The position numbers and the translations under genes were made by a program. From positions 7,311,170 to 7,375,169 of the forward strand of contig CM050655.1 in NCBI GenBank assembly GCA_027574665.1: a stretch of 64,000 nucleotides of DNA, read 5' to 3'. Of this stretch, positions 25,071-38,984 are shown piece by piece (the first letter of the stretch is position 1; each line of letters starts with the position of its first letter). The notes under the pieces were generated by a model. The model saw only the letters and a program-made list of their open reading frames with translations. It did not search any database and was not told the DNA's origin. Source of the stretch: Rhynochetos jubatus (lineage: Eukaryota > Chordata > Aves > Eurypygiformes > Rhynochetidae).

Positions 25071-28000
25071 AAATCTTTAAGTGATAACTTTGTGAAACCC
25101 AACCTATTAACAAAAGCTATTCTACAAAAACGATAAACATAACTAATGTCCCAGAAAGGGATCTGCATAGAAAGAAAAATACTATTTATCTGAACGATCC
25201 CAGGAGGTTCACAGAGGAGCATGGCTCATCCAGTGAAATCGCCAGAAAATGCAACAACTGGGACTGCTTATTTTAGTAAGAATATGAATCAGCAGGGACA
25301 TGCTGGAAGGATACAAATGAGTGCACAGCATAAAGAAGTTAAGCCAAATGCTCCAGTTAATCCTCCTGTGATGCAAAAACAAGCAAGCAAGCAACAAAAC
25401 TGAAAGGCACACTTTTAAACGATAAACCCCACGTTCTTCTCATTTCAAAAGGGCAGCGTATGGACTCTTGTGAAGTGTTGCCAGCGGTCAATAGTGAGAG
25501 AAAATGCCTAGCAGAGAGGATTAGACATTTCAGTAGATAAGAGCCAGAAGCAAATGCCACCCCCTCCACAGAGGATCGGTTAAGCACCAGTTTGCCGCCT
25601 GGGATCTGAACCAAGAGCACGGCCGCAGGGAATTGCTGCAGTGATTAACTCCAGGGTCTCAGCACTGCCCTTGATGCCCAAGTGCTGATCATGCCCACCA
25701 CAGGCTCACTCTCCCGGCGTGTGCCTACCCTTGTGCTTCTGGAGGGATTGCTGGCTACATTCCTCTTCCGCTCTCTCCCTGTTTTCCAATAGCTTCTTTA
25801 CCGTTTTGCAGCCATATAGCACCTGATCAGCCTCGACCATTCTGCACTAAGTACTTGCTCCAGAACCAGAAGTTTAAGTTACGTGACCAACCCGCAGAGT
25901 GCTGTAGTTAAAACTTGCCAAATCTTCCCTTGCTCATAGCTTCTGCATCTGATCGGGTATTCACATGTCCATGCATTCACTTCCACAACTCACTTGGCCT
26001 TTTCTCCTCCTTCAACAATCATCCTCTTGACTGAAAAACTGAGCTGAAGGACCTAGGCCTTTTCAGCCTAGGATCACACACCATCAGTCCCCTCTTTCTC
26101 CATAGCTGCCCACTGCTTTTTTTGTGTAAATAAACCTAAACAAATTTACCTTCTTTTGTTTTAATATCTTTGTAAAGTCCACCTCAGCCCAACTTTTATT
26201 AGTTTTCCCACTTTAGCTTCGTACTTCTCGCCCACCAGGACATATTTACTGCAAACTGTTCAAAGCTTGCTCTGAGGACAGAGATATTAATTGCCTCAGG
26301 GCTTTTTACAGCACCTGTCAGGTTAATATCAGCACTTCATAAATGTTAGAGGTGTTGTGAAATAAATGCTGTTTGTTTGACGAGGGAGGACTTCCCCCCT
26401 AAAGACACTTCTAGGCAAAAAATGCTGACAGTATTGCACAGGAACCGTGCGCGCCCAAATGACACGCCTCACGCCTGACTTTTTCAGCCAGCTAAAGCAA
26501 CACCACCGTTCCTGGTTCAAAGCACAGCCACCACTGACTCGATCTGCAGCTGTAAGTCAGCACTTCTGCAAATCAGACCCCAGCGTCCATAATGATGCAT
26601 CACGGAAAAGATCACACAAGCAATCACCAAAAAAAGGTGCTCTGTTCACACAACTTGTTCCGTAAGAATAGCCTGACAAAGGCACTGCGTGAATCCAGCT
26701 CTCCAGTGCACTATGCCTCGGGAAGGCATCATCTCGTGCCCTGCAATCTCCAGCTATACACAACTCAGACAGCTGGGCCACTCAGCATGCCCTTGCTTCA
26801 TTCTTTAGACTGCGCCCTCATTCCTCAATTTATTTTTTTTTTTCATTATCTGCCCCAAGAAACAGCTCATAACTCATGTCCATTATTCATTCTTCCCGCT
26901 CTGATGCTTTCCTCCAGTTTGCAGTTGTGTAATTAAAGGCCATTTCCTAACCACATGCACACAGAGACCTGCATCCAGGTTGCACAAGTACTTCAAGAGC
27001 CTGACTTTGCAAATTCACTGCCTTTTGCCAGTCTGAGGTCACACATACCTATAATACGGCATAATTAATAAATAAACATGCTTTTCACTGTTGTACTTAG
27101 TGCCTTACAAGAACACCATGTAGCCCGTGTCCTCTCTCTCACCCTTTTCTTTGCATGGGCACACCCTGAGGCTGGTGGGCTGCAACCTGAGAAAGGGCAG
27201 ACAGAGCACAAGACCGCTCCAGAGTGGCATGGCCTCTGCAGGTGGGACCAAAATTCACACGCTTCCACACGCCCTCCCCACACTCCTCTTTCCAAGATCA
27301 GCATCAGCAATTCCTTCCTTCGCCCTCGGGATGAGGGACACAATACATACAGGCCAAACATGGCAGACTGCAGCCCAAGCCAGCACATGCTGTTTGCACA
27401 CCAGATTCAGCCCTGGTTCCAAGGCCCGGCCTGGCACCAGGAACTCACAACTGGCCGGGACAGCCCTGCCAGTCAAGCAGAAGTGGCCCTGACACCAAAA
27501 CTGGCTGCCACAGCTGAAGGTACAGGGATTGCCATATGTTGAAAGGTTCCCTGCTTCTGTCTGAGGGATGGTCACACCACCCCTATGTGCCTTTCCACAA
27601 CCAGGCAACGCCTTCTATCTCCCCAGGGCAGAGCAAGCTGCAGCATTTAGACCCAAAGTTTCCCCCTCTGCAGAATTTACCATACTGCCCATTTCCTCCA
27701 GCTCACTGTTACAGGCTCCCAAATTAACTATTGAGTGGAAAGACCAGAAAGCATCTAGGTCGCACAGAAGACAAAGCGCCACTTGTGGCTCCCTTCCACT
27801 TGTGTAGTGCCATCATGTTCAGCGACACCTGTATGGAAAACACTTTTCAGACTGACTACAACGAAATCTTCTCTGCTGCTGCAAACCCCTACACCAGCAA
27901 GGAGAGAGAATAAAGGGGAAATTTCAAAAAGGCAGGGAGAAGTAAGAGAAAAAGTTGGGGGGGGAATGAACAAGAGTTAAACCTGAATAGCGAACATTTT

Positions 28001-31000
28001 AGACACAAATTGAAAAAGGCACCGTGCCAATGGCAAAGGCTCATTACCAACACTGTATATTGCTGGGACCTTCGCGGGGCGGACGTGCGAGGCAGTTTGG
28101 GCTTTGGCTGGAGTTAAACACGCCCATCAGTGATTCACATCACTCTGCCAGATAAGCAGCCATGGGTGTCTGTCAAAGAGAGACACCGTAGTTTGTGTCT
28201 GTGGGGTTGGTTCTGGAATGTTGACCTAACGTCAGTGTGTTGCAGACAGTGAATATACTTAGCGATTTGCAGAAATGATGAGATTTAGTCCTTTCAGTGC
28301 CCCAGTTTGAGCTAGAAAGGCATGTGTGGGAACGACTGGCTTTTTCAAAAAAATACCAGGCATTGTGTTATTAAAGTGCAGACTTCAGTTACTCAAAGCG
28401 GATTTATTCAGCTAGAGGAAGGGGGATTTCTCTGCTTGGCTACCAATTGTGTGTGTGTCCTTGAAAGATTAATGCTTGCCCGAGGAATTTTTACGTTCCT
28501 CAGCCGGAGGCTTTGCTGTCACGCCACTGCTTCTCAAGTTCACTCCCTGCAGTCCGCTCAGGGGCTTGTGGTACTCAGCCTTCGTACAGCTGGTGGCCCC
28601 ACACTCCCAGCAGCTGTACAAGATCCCAGTCTCCATCCAGATCATGCTCCTGCAGCAATGCAACCTGCCTGGGAGCGCCGGCCCGTGCTGAATACCCAGG
28701 AGGCAGATTGACTCTGAAGTTTATTGTGTCTTCTCTATGTTTTGTTCTCAAACGTAGCATGTAGTTAGCAAAAAAGGTGTTTACTGCCCGCTGGAAGGAT
28801 ACACGATTACTCAGCAACTTGCATCAATGCATGTTTTTACCGTTTATTTCAGTTGTGCAAGTTATAAAAGCCATTGCTTTTGGCAAGTCAATAAAACAGC
28901 TCCCATCCTTCACAGGTTCAGCCCCCGTGTTTGTCAAATCTATTAGAAGATAGATTCTGTTATTTACAGCACTTTTCATCTTGTGTAGCCCTAAACACCA
29001 GGAGCTGGGTTGAGATTGCCTTTTCAGAGTTCACAAGGGACTCTTACCGCTGTCAGACCTAAGCAAGACTTAAAAACTATTACTCAAAGCAAGATTTATT
29101 GGAAGGCTAGCATCTGATGACAAATGTTGAAGGAATAACAAAATCCTTTGTATTGTGGGGGTTCTTGACCTGCCTGTTTATTAATGTTCATCTTTCCTCA
29201 TAACTCAAAAGCACAGCTTTGTGCTTCTGATGCATCCTTATGGAAACAAATAAAACGATGCTGCCGCTTCTGCTCGTCCACATCAGAAAAATCAACTCAT
29301 TAAAATGTTAGCGTGGAACTTGTCAACAACTGCGTTTGTTTGCTTTCCCTAGTCAAATAACAAATCTCTACCAGCTCCACTGAAGAACTGACCTGTCTTC
29401 CGGGAGTTAGAAGACAACATGTTTCTAATTTGTCTTCATTTTCTATTGAAAAGCTCTGACTTGTGTCGTGGATAGGGACACTGTGCAAGAGTTGGTAACT
29501 GCTGGTAATCAAAAAAAAGTGATCAGAACTCTGCTGCCATTCCAGCGCAACTTCAAAACGCGAGCAGGAAGTTTACTACTGCTAGCAAGGAAGGTTTCCT
29601 CCATCAATCTTTTCCAGCACCAGCGTGCCAAAAGGAAAACTGCAAGATACTCTTTCTGACTGCCCTTGTTCAGGCAAAATTCTCAATGCATTGAAGAGGG
29701 GTTTGCTGCAAGAGTCCGAAAAGTGCTTAAAATCTGCTCCCTTGCTTGCAATTCCTAGTTTCCCTTGTACACATTCAGACATTTGCACCTGGTTTCCAAT
29801 GTGCAAGTACTCAGCCTAATGGGACACCCACACTGAGGAGTCAGAGGGCAGTATGGGAGTAGCCCTCTGTGTAGCCTACCCTTTTCCTAACAGGACTGCT
29901 TGCTACCTTGTCACCAGGACCACAGCATGAGCAGCCATCCTCCTGGGCTCCAATGATTGAATGTAGAAGACAAAGCTAAATCAGATTTTCTCAAACCAGC
30001 TAATAGGAAAAACACTCTGTTGTGCTTCACCAGTCTAGAAGTCCCTCTTGCTCTGTGAAAGTCTTAGTGGGAATAATTCATCAAAACAATACCCCAGATC
30101 CAATCACAATTAATCCCTTTGTATAACACAGGCACATAGTGAAAGCTTCCATTATCTCTGTGTTCTTACATCAATATCAGCCAGAATGGTATCGCTGCAG
30201 CACTTCAGTTCTGACTAGCTCACTGCTAACTGTGACTCTTAATTGGCTGCAGTATTGCTGCTTTCCCGGTTTCCAATTTGTATGGGAATCAAATTGATAT
30301 TTGTAATGGAGCGTTAGGTGTAATATTCCTCTAGCAATCACCCTAGTGATAGTCACGGACTCCACTCTGTTACAGAAGCAGGTAGCACAATATTTAAAAA
30401 ACAAACAAAGAAACCCACAACCAAACCCCAAACATTAATCCAAACTAGTCAGAATTCCCACCCGTTCTACATAGATGGCTATCACCTGCATTCACGTGTT
30501 TCTGTGAGCACCTCCCAGAGTAATTTATTGGCTGGGACCTTCTTAGAAGCAGCTAAGCCTCAAGTAAACCACATATAATACTTAGGGAAATAAAACTTAC
30601 ATTGCAACCAGAACCTGATTCAAGAAAATAATATTATTCCCCATCAGGAACTGAAAGAGCGGATATACCCAATGAATGAAACCCAATCTGAATTTTAAAA
30701 ACTTGTTACAGGTTATTTTCAGGCAACCTGTTCTATAAAGGCTCACAGATATATCTAATTTATACCCTGAAATTAATCCTGTTGTTTTCAAATGACGACA
30801 CTGCGGCACCAGAGCCCTCTCTTGGGCCAGCATTCCACGCACAGTCTGCAGAGGGACTCACTGTAAAGCTAAGCACTAGTACAAGGTTTTGCAATGCCAA
30901 TTCCTCATGCCGAGGAATCGGATGTGTGGTTTGGGGCAGCAGCATTATACACCGGGGTCTCTAGATACGCTTGTGTGAAATCCAGTATATCGAGTCTCCA

Positions 31001-31084
31001 ATCCTGATCTTCGAGGGAAATCAGCAGATCGCGCCTCAGAAATAAGACTCAGATCCGGTTGCTTACCTGCACAGTGGTATAAGC
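25071..31084. other. No defensible gene; unique-looking DNA
   Basis: No exon or RNA gene is recognised. A 60-codon plus-strand frame at 25221-25403 has an even, polar composition (Q, N and K rich) and an acceptable start context, but it is short and has no known domain. The frames at 27078-27608 are open on both strands and look compositional. A short perfect hairpin lies at 26052-26072. A GC-rich patch sits at about 28068-28100, and an A/C-rich motif at 30396-30433. Confidence 0.5.
26052..26072. repeat. Short perfect inverted repeat
   Basis: Arms CCTAGGC (26052-26058) and GCCTAGG (26066-26072) are separated by 7 bases. Each arm contains the palindrome CCTAGG. It is a seven-base-pair hairpin without a following T run on either strand, and no function is assigned. 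Confidence 0.7.
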
Positions 31085-31690
31085 AAGTCTTCCTCAACAC
31101 GCTTATAAATCCCTAATAATAAAGGAGTTGAATTATTTGTAGTAATTACTGAACAATTCATTATGAGCTAGCAAATAAGTTTTAAAAACCAACAAAGCCT
31201 CATTGGCCGCTACCAGGGAATTTGTCAACACAAAGAAATAAATTCATCAAAAATTATCGCACATGAATTATCCGGATAGCCCTGGTAAATATATAACCTA
31301 TTCCCAATTTTATTAGCTGCTGCCCAGCTCTCTCACACAAAATGCCTGTGATTGCATGTGCAATAAATATTAATGGTTCATAAATTAAATAGCATTATTC
31401 TTCTTGACATAACACCATTTTGCAAGGCCCCACGGAAAAGGTACAGGCGGTTTGTTGAGCAAGCTCTGATAGAAGAAAAATATGCCTTTGTTTTCACTTT
31501 TAAAAGCATTTGTCAGGATTTATAGGGTATATCCGGAAGGCAATTAAGGCGACATTTTACAGAAAGCTACCATATGCCCTCAAATAACAAAGAGCAATAA
31601 AAGGAAAGTGTGATCTGTGAAAACAATTTGATTTATAGAATTACATTTATAAAATGTAGATACTTTCAGCCTAAACCATTTGTAAAGGAG
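31085..31690. promoter_or_regulatory. Strong candidate conserved non-coding element
   Basis: About 600 bp, AT-rich yet information-rich, with no simple repeats and no transposon match. Visible motif types include GTAATTAC (a palindromic paired-homeodomain site) near 31142, CATGAATTATCCGG near 31262, CAATAAATATTAATGG near 31361, ATAAATTAAAT near 31380, CAATTAAGG near 31541, and CAATAAAAGG (HOX- or SOX-like) near 31594. The mix of TAAT cores, CAATAAA sites and GC-containing words is typical of developmental enhancers. No open frame above 60 codons crosses it. The call rests on pattern only; alignment to chicken and non-avian genomes was not possible. Confidence 0.4.
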
Positions 31691-34600
31691 GAACTTATGC
31701 ATCTAGATAACCCAGAATCTTCATAAGGAGTAAGCAGCATAGTTCACACTACAGCAGTGGGACACTACCAAGGCTTCATTTTTGGGTGATAAAAGCAAGT
31801 CAGGCCCTGTCCCCCCTCAAACACCACTTCCTAGAAGACATCAGCACTGGGACATAGACACAAGGCAGACCAAGGCAGCGCACTGGGGTGTCTGCTATCA
31901 TGCAGGTGTTACTGCTAATCCGATAGGCTTTCAAGGAACTTTGTCCCCCCGGGGAAGAAACGTAAGAGAGGTGAAGCAGAAGGGTGAGAAAGCTGGCACC
32001 ATCTTCAGAGCAGAAACAAGAGTTAACAGCTTCATAGGTTCATGGGGCCAGCCTGGAAGGGTCTCACAAAGTGAAGACTGACAGTATAGAGGGTGGAAAG
32101 CAAACCAGTGGAGAGATACAAGGAAGAGTGATGAGGTGCTTAAATTAACAAGGCAAGAAATTAATCTCAGCAGCAGCATTTTAAACAAATATAAATGGAG
32201 GGCGAGCGTTCTCCTAGGTAACACCAAACATGAGGAGATGAAACCTGAGTCATGTTTTCAGTTGTGCAGACACAGAGATGATGCTGCACAGAACAGAACA
32301 GCAGAGCACAGATGCCCTGGAAGTGGGATATGAGGAACAGTGACACACTGAAACAACACTCCCATTGCAGCCTGAGCCATGACCAAGACAGTGGGTGGTC
32401 TTGCCATCAGTGCCTGGAGACAAAAAAAAATGAGAGAGAAGGTGACCTTGAGCAAGGAAAGGACAAAAGACTGAATTTTGTTAACTGAATTTCAAAAAAG
32501 TGTTGTCCAAAATGCTACAATCTTAGCTGGCATTTGCTAAACATGCACAGATCCTAGAATCCGAGTCCATATATGACATTTCCAGAGCTAGCACATTACA
32601 GGAAAAAAGGAAAACGTAGTTAGATCTCTAGCAAAGGCCTGTCCCTGCTGAAAGTGTTTCAGTTTGGAAAGAAGGATAAACCAGAAAGTATCTACAGTAA
32701 GACAGCAGAAAGCAGTTCATTAAGCTTTAGGGTAAAAGAAGACTGGATGGAGAGAGGGCATGGATGTGAAGGGTGGCTCATTTATTTGAAGGCACAGGAG
32801 ACTGCAGTGAGATCATATTTTCCATGGAGAAGCCTGCAAAATTATATTGCTTAAGAAAAGGGGTATGGAAGGGATTGCTAACTGAGAAGCCTGAGGGACT
32901 GAGGAACATACAAAATGTGCTAGAGTGGGTTTTTAGTCAATCAAAAAGTAAGGTTAGAGTTGGTAAAGTGAAGAGGATGGACATTTCTCATGGTACAGGT
33001 GAAACTGTAGACTGAAACTTAGCAGCTCAGTCAAGGGAAATGCTGAGTTCTCTGTCAATACCCTGCAGCTCTGTCTGTTGTCAGGAAGGACCAAGTTACC
33101 AGTAAGTAAGTCTGATGCAGGCAGTTCATAAGCTGTCCATTCCTCATTTGGCATGGGACTTGAACTGGCCAAGAAGGCTATGGTTTGAGTTAATATAGAG
33201 TAATACAGACATGGAGATGCTGCTTCTTTCTCTCGCTCTTTAGCATACACATAATACAGGATGGCATTTGCTTTGTCTCTCTCAAATATTGATTCACTAC
33301 AGACAGGCCAAGTTGGGGATCAGCATACTTGGGAACGTGCAAGGAAAAACAATTTCTCACCTTGGGGAAACAAAGAGGGCTACTAAGTGAAGGAAACATA
33401 CCGTGACAGACAACACACAGAGGAAGAGAGCTGAAGGATATCTCATGTCCAGCCTGAACTCACAAGCAGATACTTACGGAGGACACAACGCATTTTCCCC
33501 ATTATTTGAAAGACTTCTGGTTGCTCTGGTCAATGAAGTAGGAGCCCAAAGCCTCAACCTTTCCTAGGGAGTTAATGAGAAGGCCTTGGCTGAGAAACTA
33601 TCTGGGGAGACACTAAGGAACAGAAAGATCTTGTGCAGCACAGTGTGCAAAACTAAAGGATATTCACACCTTCCGGTTTTATAAAGTAAAGCTAATTCTT
33701 CTGCTCAATTTCTTTACAGCATTTCAGAAACCTGTAGGACTGAAAAAGATACTGCCAGATCTGATGAACAGAACCATTAAGTAACCCTAAATGTTAGCTA
33801 TTTGGACTTTGTTTAGTTTCAGCTACTTGACAGTAAGTGACAGAGCTCTCCTGGGGACTCTGCTTCTGCAGTTTTACCATGACCCCAAACTGGGCTTCAG
33901 TGCCAGTAGGTTGGCAGTTGACTCCTTTATAAATAGAATATTTCCATTTGAATTCACTGCCTCAGTCAAAACAGTCACGTACTCAGCATCCAAAGAATCC
34001 CATGTGCCCCTGTCATTTTTTACGATCAGCAGAAAATACCACCTCTACACTGAAAGTAAAGGATATAAAAGTGCAGGACACCTGCTTGCTGCAACCGCAA
34101 CAACTGCCTGGCTCTGAACTGATGAAACGTGGCAATATTCAGTAATTTATAGAGCAACAAAGACAAAACCGTAGGAGGTTGCACTTCCATGACCAACAAG
34201 CCAATAAAAAAAAAGAGGGGGGGAATGTGATTTGAGGTAGTCAGACCAAAAGTGACAAAGATATTTCTGCTTCCTGCAGTAAATAAAACATGCTGTGTCA
34301 GCTGGAAAAAAAGCACTCCAGCAATGCTGTCCATCTTAAAAGAAAGGCAGCGGTGAGGGAAGGTCATCCGCCGCGGCTGCAGCATGTCTAATGTGGAGTT
34401 TGCTCCTCAGAAGGAGCCAGTACCGCGACAGCCAGGGTCCGGCCAGTCACAGGAGCTGCACCCCACAACGGCCTCGCCAGCAGCTCAAGGGCAGAGCTTG
34501 CAGCTCGGCTTCTGAGGAACGAAATTCAAACCACTGTGTTGGAAAACTACAAGAAGTTGCTTCCTCATATCACAGCACCGTGTTTCTAGGCGATGGACAA

Positions 34601-37600
34601 AAGAGAAAGGGATTAACTTTTTCCAACGTGGGCATGTTACCCTGGTCGTTTCAGGGTCTTCACCTCTACACATGCCCCGCAAATGGAAGGAAATATTTTT
34701 CTCCACTCTAAGCACTGTCATTTTATGGCTAGAAATGCTTTTTATCCCACAGCCCAGAGAGAAGTCTATTGATTTTAGAGAGTTTCACCAATACACAAGA
34801 GCTGGACAACAAGTCGCTATCGGTTTTGTTTAAGGAAAGATTTCAACACCAGTGCAAGCAATTTCAGCATAAAGACAAGACAGATTAATCCAGCAACTAC
34901 CTTATGGTTTCTTCCAGACAACAAAAGAGAGCTTGAGCCACAGGGCCTGTTCCACCACATCAGCCAGAAAGGTGCTTATTCCTCACAGCCAAGGAATAAC
35001 AAACTATCAGAGAGCAACAAGCTGGCCTCAAACTGCCCAGCCTCTCCTGCAGCCAGGACCTCATCACTCTGCATATGCAAAGTATCGCCCAAACTATCCC
35101 AGGGTTCACCAGGCTAATCTTTGCTTATCTAGCCAGTGATTTGCAGACAGTGGAAAACAAACAAGTAAAAAAATAATGAGATCACAAATTTCCTGAAGCT
35201 ATGAGAAAAGCAGGCATTGTTTGCATAGTAACTACCCCAGTTCAATTACAGTAAGAATAGTCTTGAAAGTTGGTCTCCTTCTTCTGGGGGCAAAAATGAG
35301 TAAGAAACTATAATTATCTTTCCTACTTATTTCCATAAGACTTGAAGAATTTCCTGTGAAGGATGAAAAAGACAGTACTTAGCACGGCAATAAGACAGTT
35401 ATTTTCAAGTGATATGGGAAATTCTACACGCTCCACCTCTAAAACCTTCTGTTCGTTGGCCCTAACATTCAATAATTTTTATCCAAAAGCAGTACTTCTT
35501 CCTAGACAGACTATCAACTGCTCTCCAGTCACATTATTATAAGCCAGGCGTGTTCATATAAACCTGCAGTCACTCTGCTGAGGTCAGTGTTCGAGAAGTG
35601 GTCTTGATTATTCTTCCATACTACCTTAGTGTAGTTTCACAGATGACACTGATAGTCCCCATTTACACAGTGAGAATAAATCCCTAAGATCATAACACTA
35701 TGCATTTTGAAACCTGGAGATGACTTTCCCCGAGAAATTGCACAAATAAATCACCTGAAAGCAATAACAGTGTAGGAAAATTCTACAGCTCCAGACAATG
35801 TGCAATCAGCCAACGCACACGGTATATATTCCGTAGCCTTTATCACGTCTGACAAGTGTACAGTTGGAGACCGACAACAGAGACCATCCATTCATCAGGA
35901 ACAGGGCAGAATTTATAGAAATACCTCTTGAAAGGAAGCACTCCAGCTGGAGTGCCAAATCTCCATGTCATCCCCAGACCAGTAATAGTTCATGCTCTTT
36001 TTTTCCTATAAAGCAACCTTTTCTTATAAGAATATTCAAAGAGCTTCTGGAGCTGAGTGTAAATGCTTCAGCTGTAGTACTTCTAAAATGACAGTGCAAC
36101 TACGAGGAGAACAAGCACAGATGATTCAGGATAGAGGCAAAGTATATAGAAGTGTCTTTTGCCTCTAAATTACCATGTTAAAAACTGGTTTGGGTCAGCT
36201 GGATGGCTGCCTAGCCAAACTTGCTGCTGAAACAGTCCAGTTTGTGAAGCAGAGGAGCCACATTCTCATCACATGCACACTAACAAGCAACTGAGGAAAT
36301 ATTAACTAAATCAGTGAAGGAAGTGTCAGGTTTTTATGGAATCCAAGGTACGAGAAATCACTGCCACTCTCAGCAGCACAAAACCACCCTTTTTAGTACC
36401 GCTGCCAGCTGTGGGACTGAAAATTCAGCAGCTCAAGGACTATGTTGCACTTTCACAGTCACTGCAGTGATATCCCAAGCCCTAATGTGCATTACAGTTA
36501 CAACCTTTGCAGGTAACAGCATTCCCAACAGGTGAGGCCAAAGTGCATCTCTGCTGCTAGGGTATTTTGTCGCTGCATCTTTAGGAGGACATAGGAGAAA
36601 CTCTGCTGGCTTTGCAGCACAGGACTTTCTGTGGCAAGTCTTTCCTTGTGCTGCCCTGACCACGAGCAGCAAGCTCTGCTTCGTCCAATTTGAACAGAAG
36701 AGGCTGAGAGAAGAATAAATACACATCCTATGGGTCAAATAGGGAGAGCGGTACAGAGGGACGCAGTAGCCTGCTAATGAATGAAATGACATACTGGGCA
36801 AACCAAGGGGCCATTTAAAAAGACTCAAGCCCGAACTGTTTGCAGACATCCTGCAGGCAAGGTCAGATAGCATTTGCAGGCAGCAGGGAGGAAAGGCCTC
36901 TGTGGGTGTGAGCATTCAAGCACAGGGAAGGAACCACTGTGGGGGATGCAGCGCAGCTCCCCCCTCATCATCTGCCACCATGGCCCCTGTGAATAGCTGC
37001 CCCCAAAACTCTATCTTTGTGGCTACTGACACTGACAGATGGAAAAGCAGGAAATTAATTGGCCTCAGGACCTGAGCCGAAACTGATGCATGAAAAACAC
37101 CCACAGAAAATCACCTTATACAGCTGGAATTGGAATCGATAACTTATCAACGCTACAGAGAAGAAGGGGGAAAATCCCAGTTCTCTGTGGCCGGGCGGTT
37201 CTGCTTACTAACTAGGGCTACTCCGTAGCAGTCAATGCCTGTGCAAACCATAGTGCTGGATGTCATACACGCACGAGTAAAATATGGATTGCGGGTGGCC
37301 AAGGAGAAAGGGAAATAACAGAACAAAAACTGTGCCTGGACAGTATTTGGAACTGGAGAAGGTCTGAAGCACCTCCATCAGGTGACACCATTTATTTTCC
37401 TGTGGCAGTCTGGAAAAAATATGGTGTCACAAGGTCACCATGAATGGTACTCCCAAGGAGAAAAAGAAGGGTTGTCATCATTGCTGGTAGGCGAGGAGAG
37501 ACTAGAAGAATATTAAGTCCTGCCTTTGTGTTCTGCAATTGTTATAACTTCCCAGTATGTCATTTGATTTCTATAGGCAAGTATTATGCGGTGTCTGTTT

Positions 37601-37879
37601 TGAGAAGAAATTTCCTGGCATGCTTCAAAAGCGCAAAATTCACAGAGAATTGTTTTTTAAAGGAGCTAATAGTGTCTGAAAACTCTGTTTCATTTACAGT
37701 CCAAAGGAAAAACATAAATACCTTATCAACCCTCAGATTGCATGCAATTTGATGCACCAGTATCAAGTTAAAAATGAATAATTCCATGCCTGAAGGAAAC
37801 CAACTTTCACTTTATGTTGAGGGTCATTTACATGAGTTGTGTGTATTTATCCAGATAAGAGTATAATACACACTTATAT
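31691..37879. other. No gene seen; unique-looking DNA
   Basis: No coding exon is supported. The longest frame (36433-36915 minus, 160 codons) has no domain, hydrophobic signal or repeat structure. The stretch 31740-33450 is purine-rich on the plus strand (many GGA, GAA and AAG words) and unlike its neighbours, but I could not place it in a transposon family. An A/G tract with seven G (GAGGGGGGG) lies near 34214-34222. Confidence 0.5.
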
Positions 37880-37899
37880 GGGGGGGGGGGGGGGGGGGG
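37880..37899 (+). repeat. Poly-G tract (G20)
   Basis: Twenty uninterrupted G on the plus strand, set between AT-rich sequence on both sides (ACACTTATAT before, AAATCTATTT after). The abrupt composition change makes it stand out. It has G-quadruplex potential and an uncertain assembly length. Confidence 0.9.
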
Positions 37900-38984
37900 A
37901 AATCTATTTTTATAATTCTATCGAGTTTTCATATTGTCGCACAGACAAATAGCTTCTACATTCCTGAGCCATGCTGCATTATGCCAGGGGAGGAAGGTAC
38001 ATCCCTGCTTCGCTAAATTGTGGGGGAGTAGACTAGTGGGACGGAAAAAAATTAAAACAATCCATTCTTGGCTGAAGTTGTGGGTGGACTCCAGGATATT
38101 TTGGTAAGTCACTTGCACAATATACTGTTGCAATGTGCAAAAAAGAAACCACACCAGAGTACTGCACACACCACAGTGTAAACTGAGTCACACGTTTTGG
38201 CCACGGTGCTCATCCAGATGGAGAATGCAGCAAGTGAGCCCTTGTGCCCCACCCTGCTGCCAGCAGCAGGCAGCATGGCCCCGGGATGGTGGGCAGCACA
38301 GGCCCCAGGCTCCTCCATGTGCCACCCCGATTGCAGCAGCACAGTGAGGTGCCACCCCAGCCTCTGTCCAGCACCAAAACTGCACCCAGGGAACTTCCTC
38401 CCTACACAAGCAGAAACATTCACTGAAAATATAACCCCAACCCCCTGCCTGTCCTGGATGTTACTCCTAGAGAGGGCCGTAAGCGCACAAACCACCCTCT
38501 TGTACACCGCTTTGATAGTTTTCTGCAGTGAACAGTGGACCATACATTGCAAAGTGTGAAGATGAAATAAGACAATAGCATTTGTCTAATGGTGAAAAAG
38601 CAGACAGCCAAAGGCTGTTGTCCCCCATCATTTAATACTGCCTGAAGGAAGGCAGTGTCACAGCATTAGATTACATTTTAATGACAAGATGCACTCGGTG
38701 TCCTTGAAGCGTGTCACCAGCAGTTGCCTTTGTTCCATCTCAGTATAGCAGTGGTGCTTGACTCTTACATCAAATCACGGTAACTTTAACCAATGATACG
38801 TACTGGCTTCTGCAAAGAGCCTGAGAAGCAAGAGGTATATGACAAGCAGAAATTCCTACTAACAGCAACCATACATCGGTCGTACACAGAGAAGCCACAG
38901 TTTCTAGCATTCAGGCACTTGATAACCTCTTATGTTTTTAACCTCGCTACATCCAGGAAGGGTGGAATTACACATGAGGAAGTA

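Noticed and set aside
27078-27608. Overlapping frames of 107-154 codons on both strands
   Set aside because: Four frames are open over the same GC-rich DNA, a compositional effect.
35650-35720. Second MIR-like stretch near CCCCATTTACACAG
   Set aside because: Only about 15 bases resemble the family, and nothing downstream continues the match.
36433-36915. 160-codon minus-strand frame
   Set aside because: Cysteine/serine/leucine-rich without any motif; consistent with chance in a 64-kb window.
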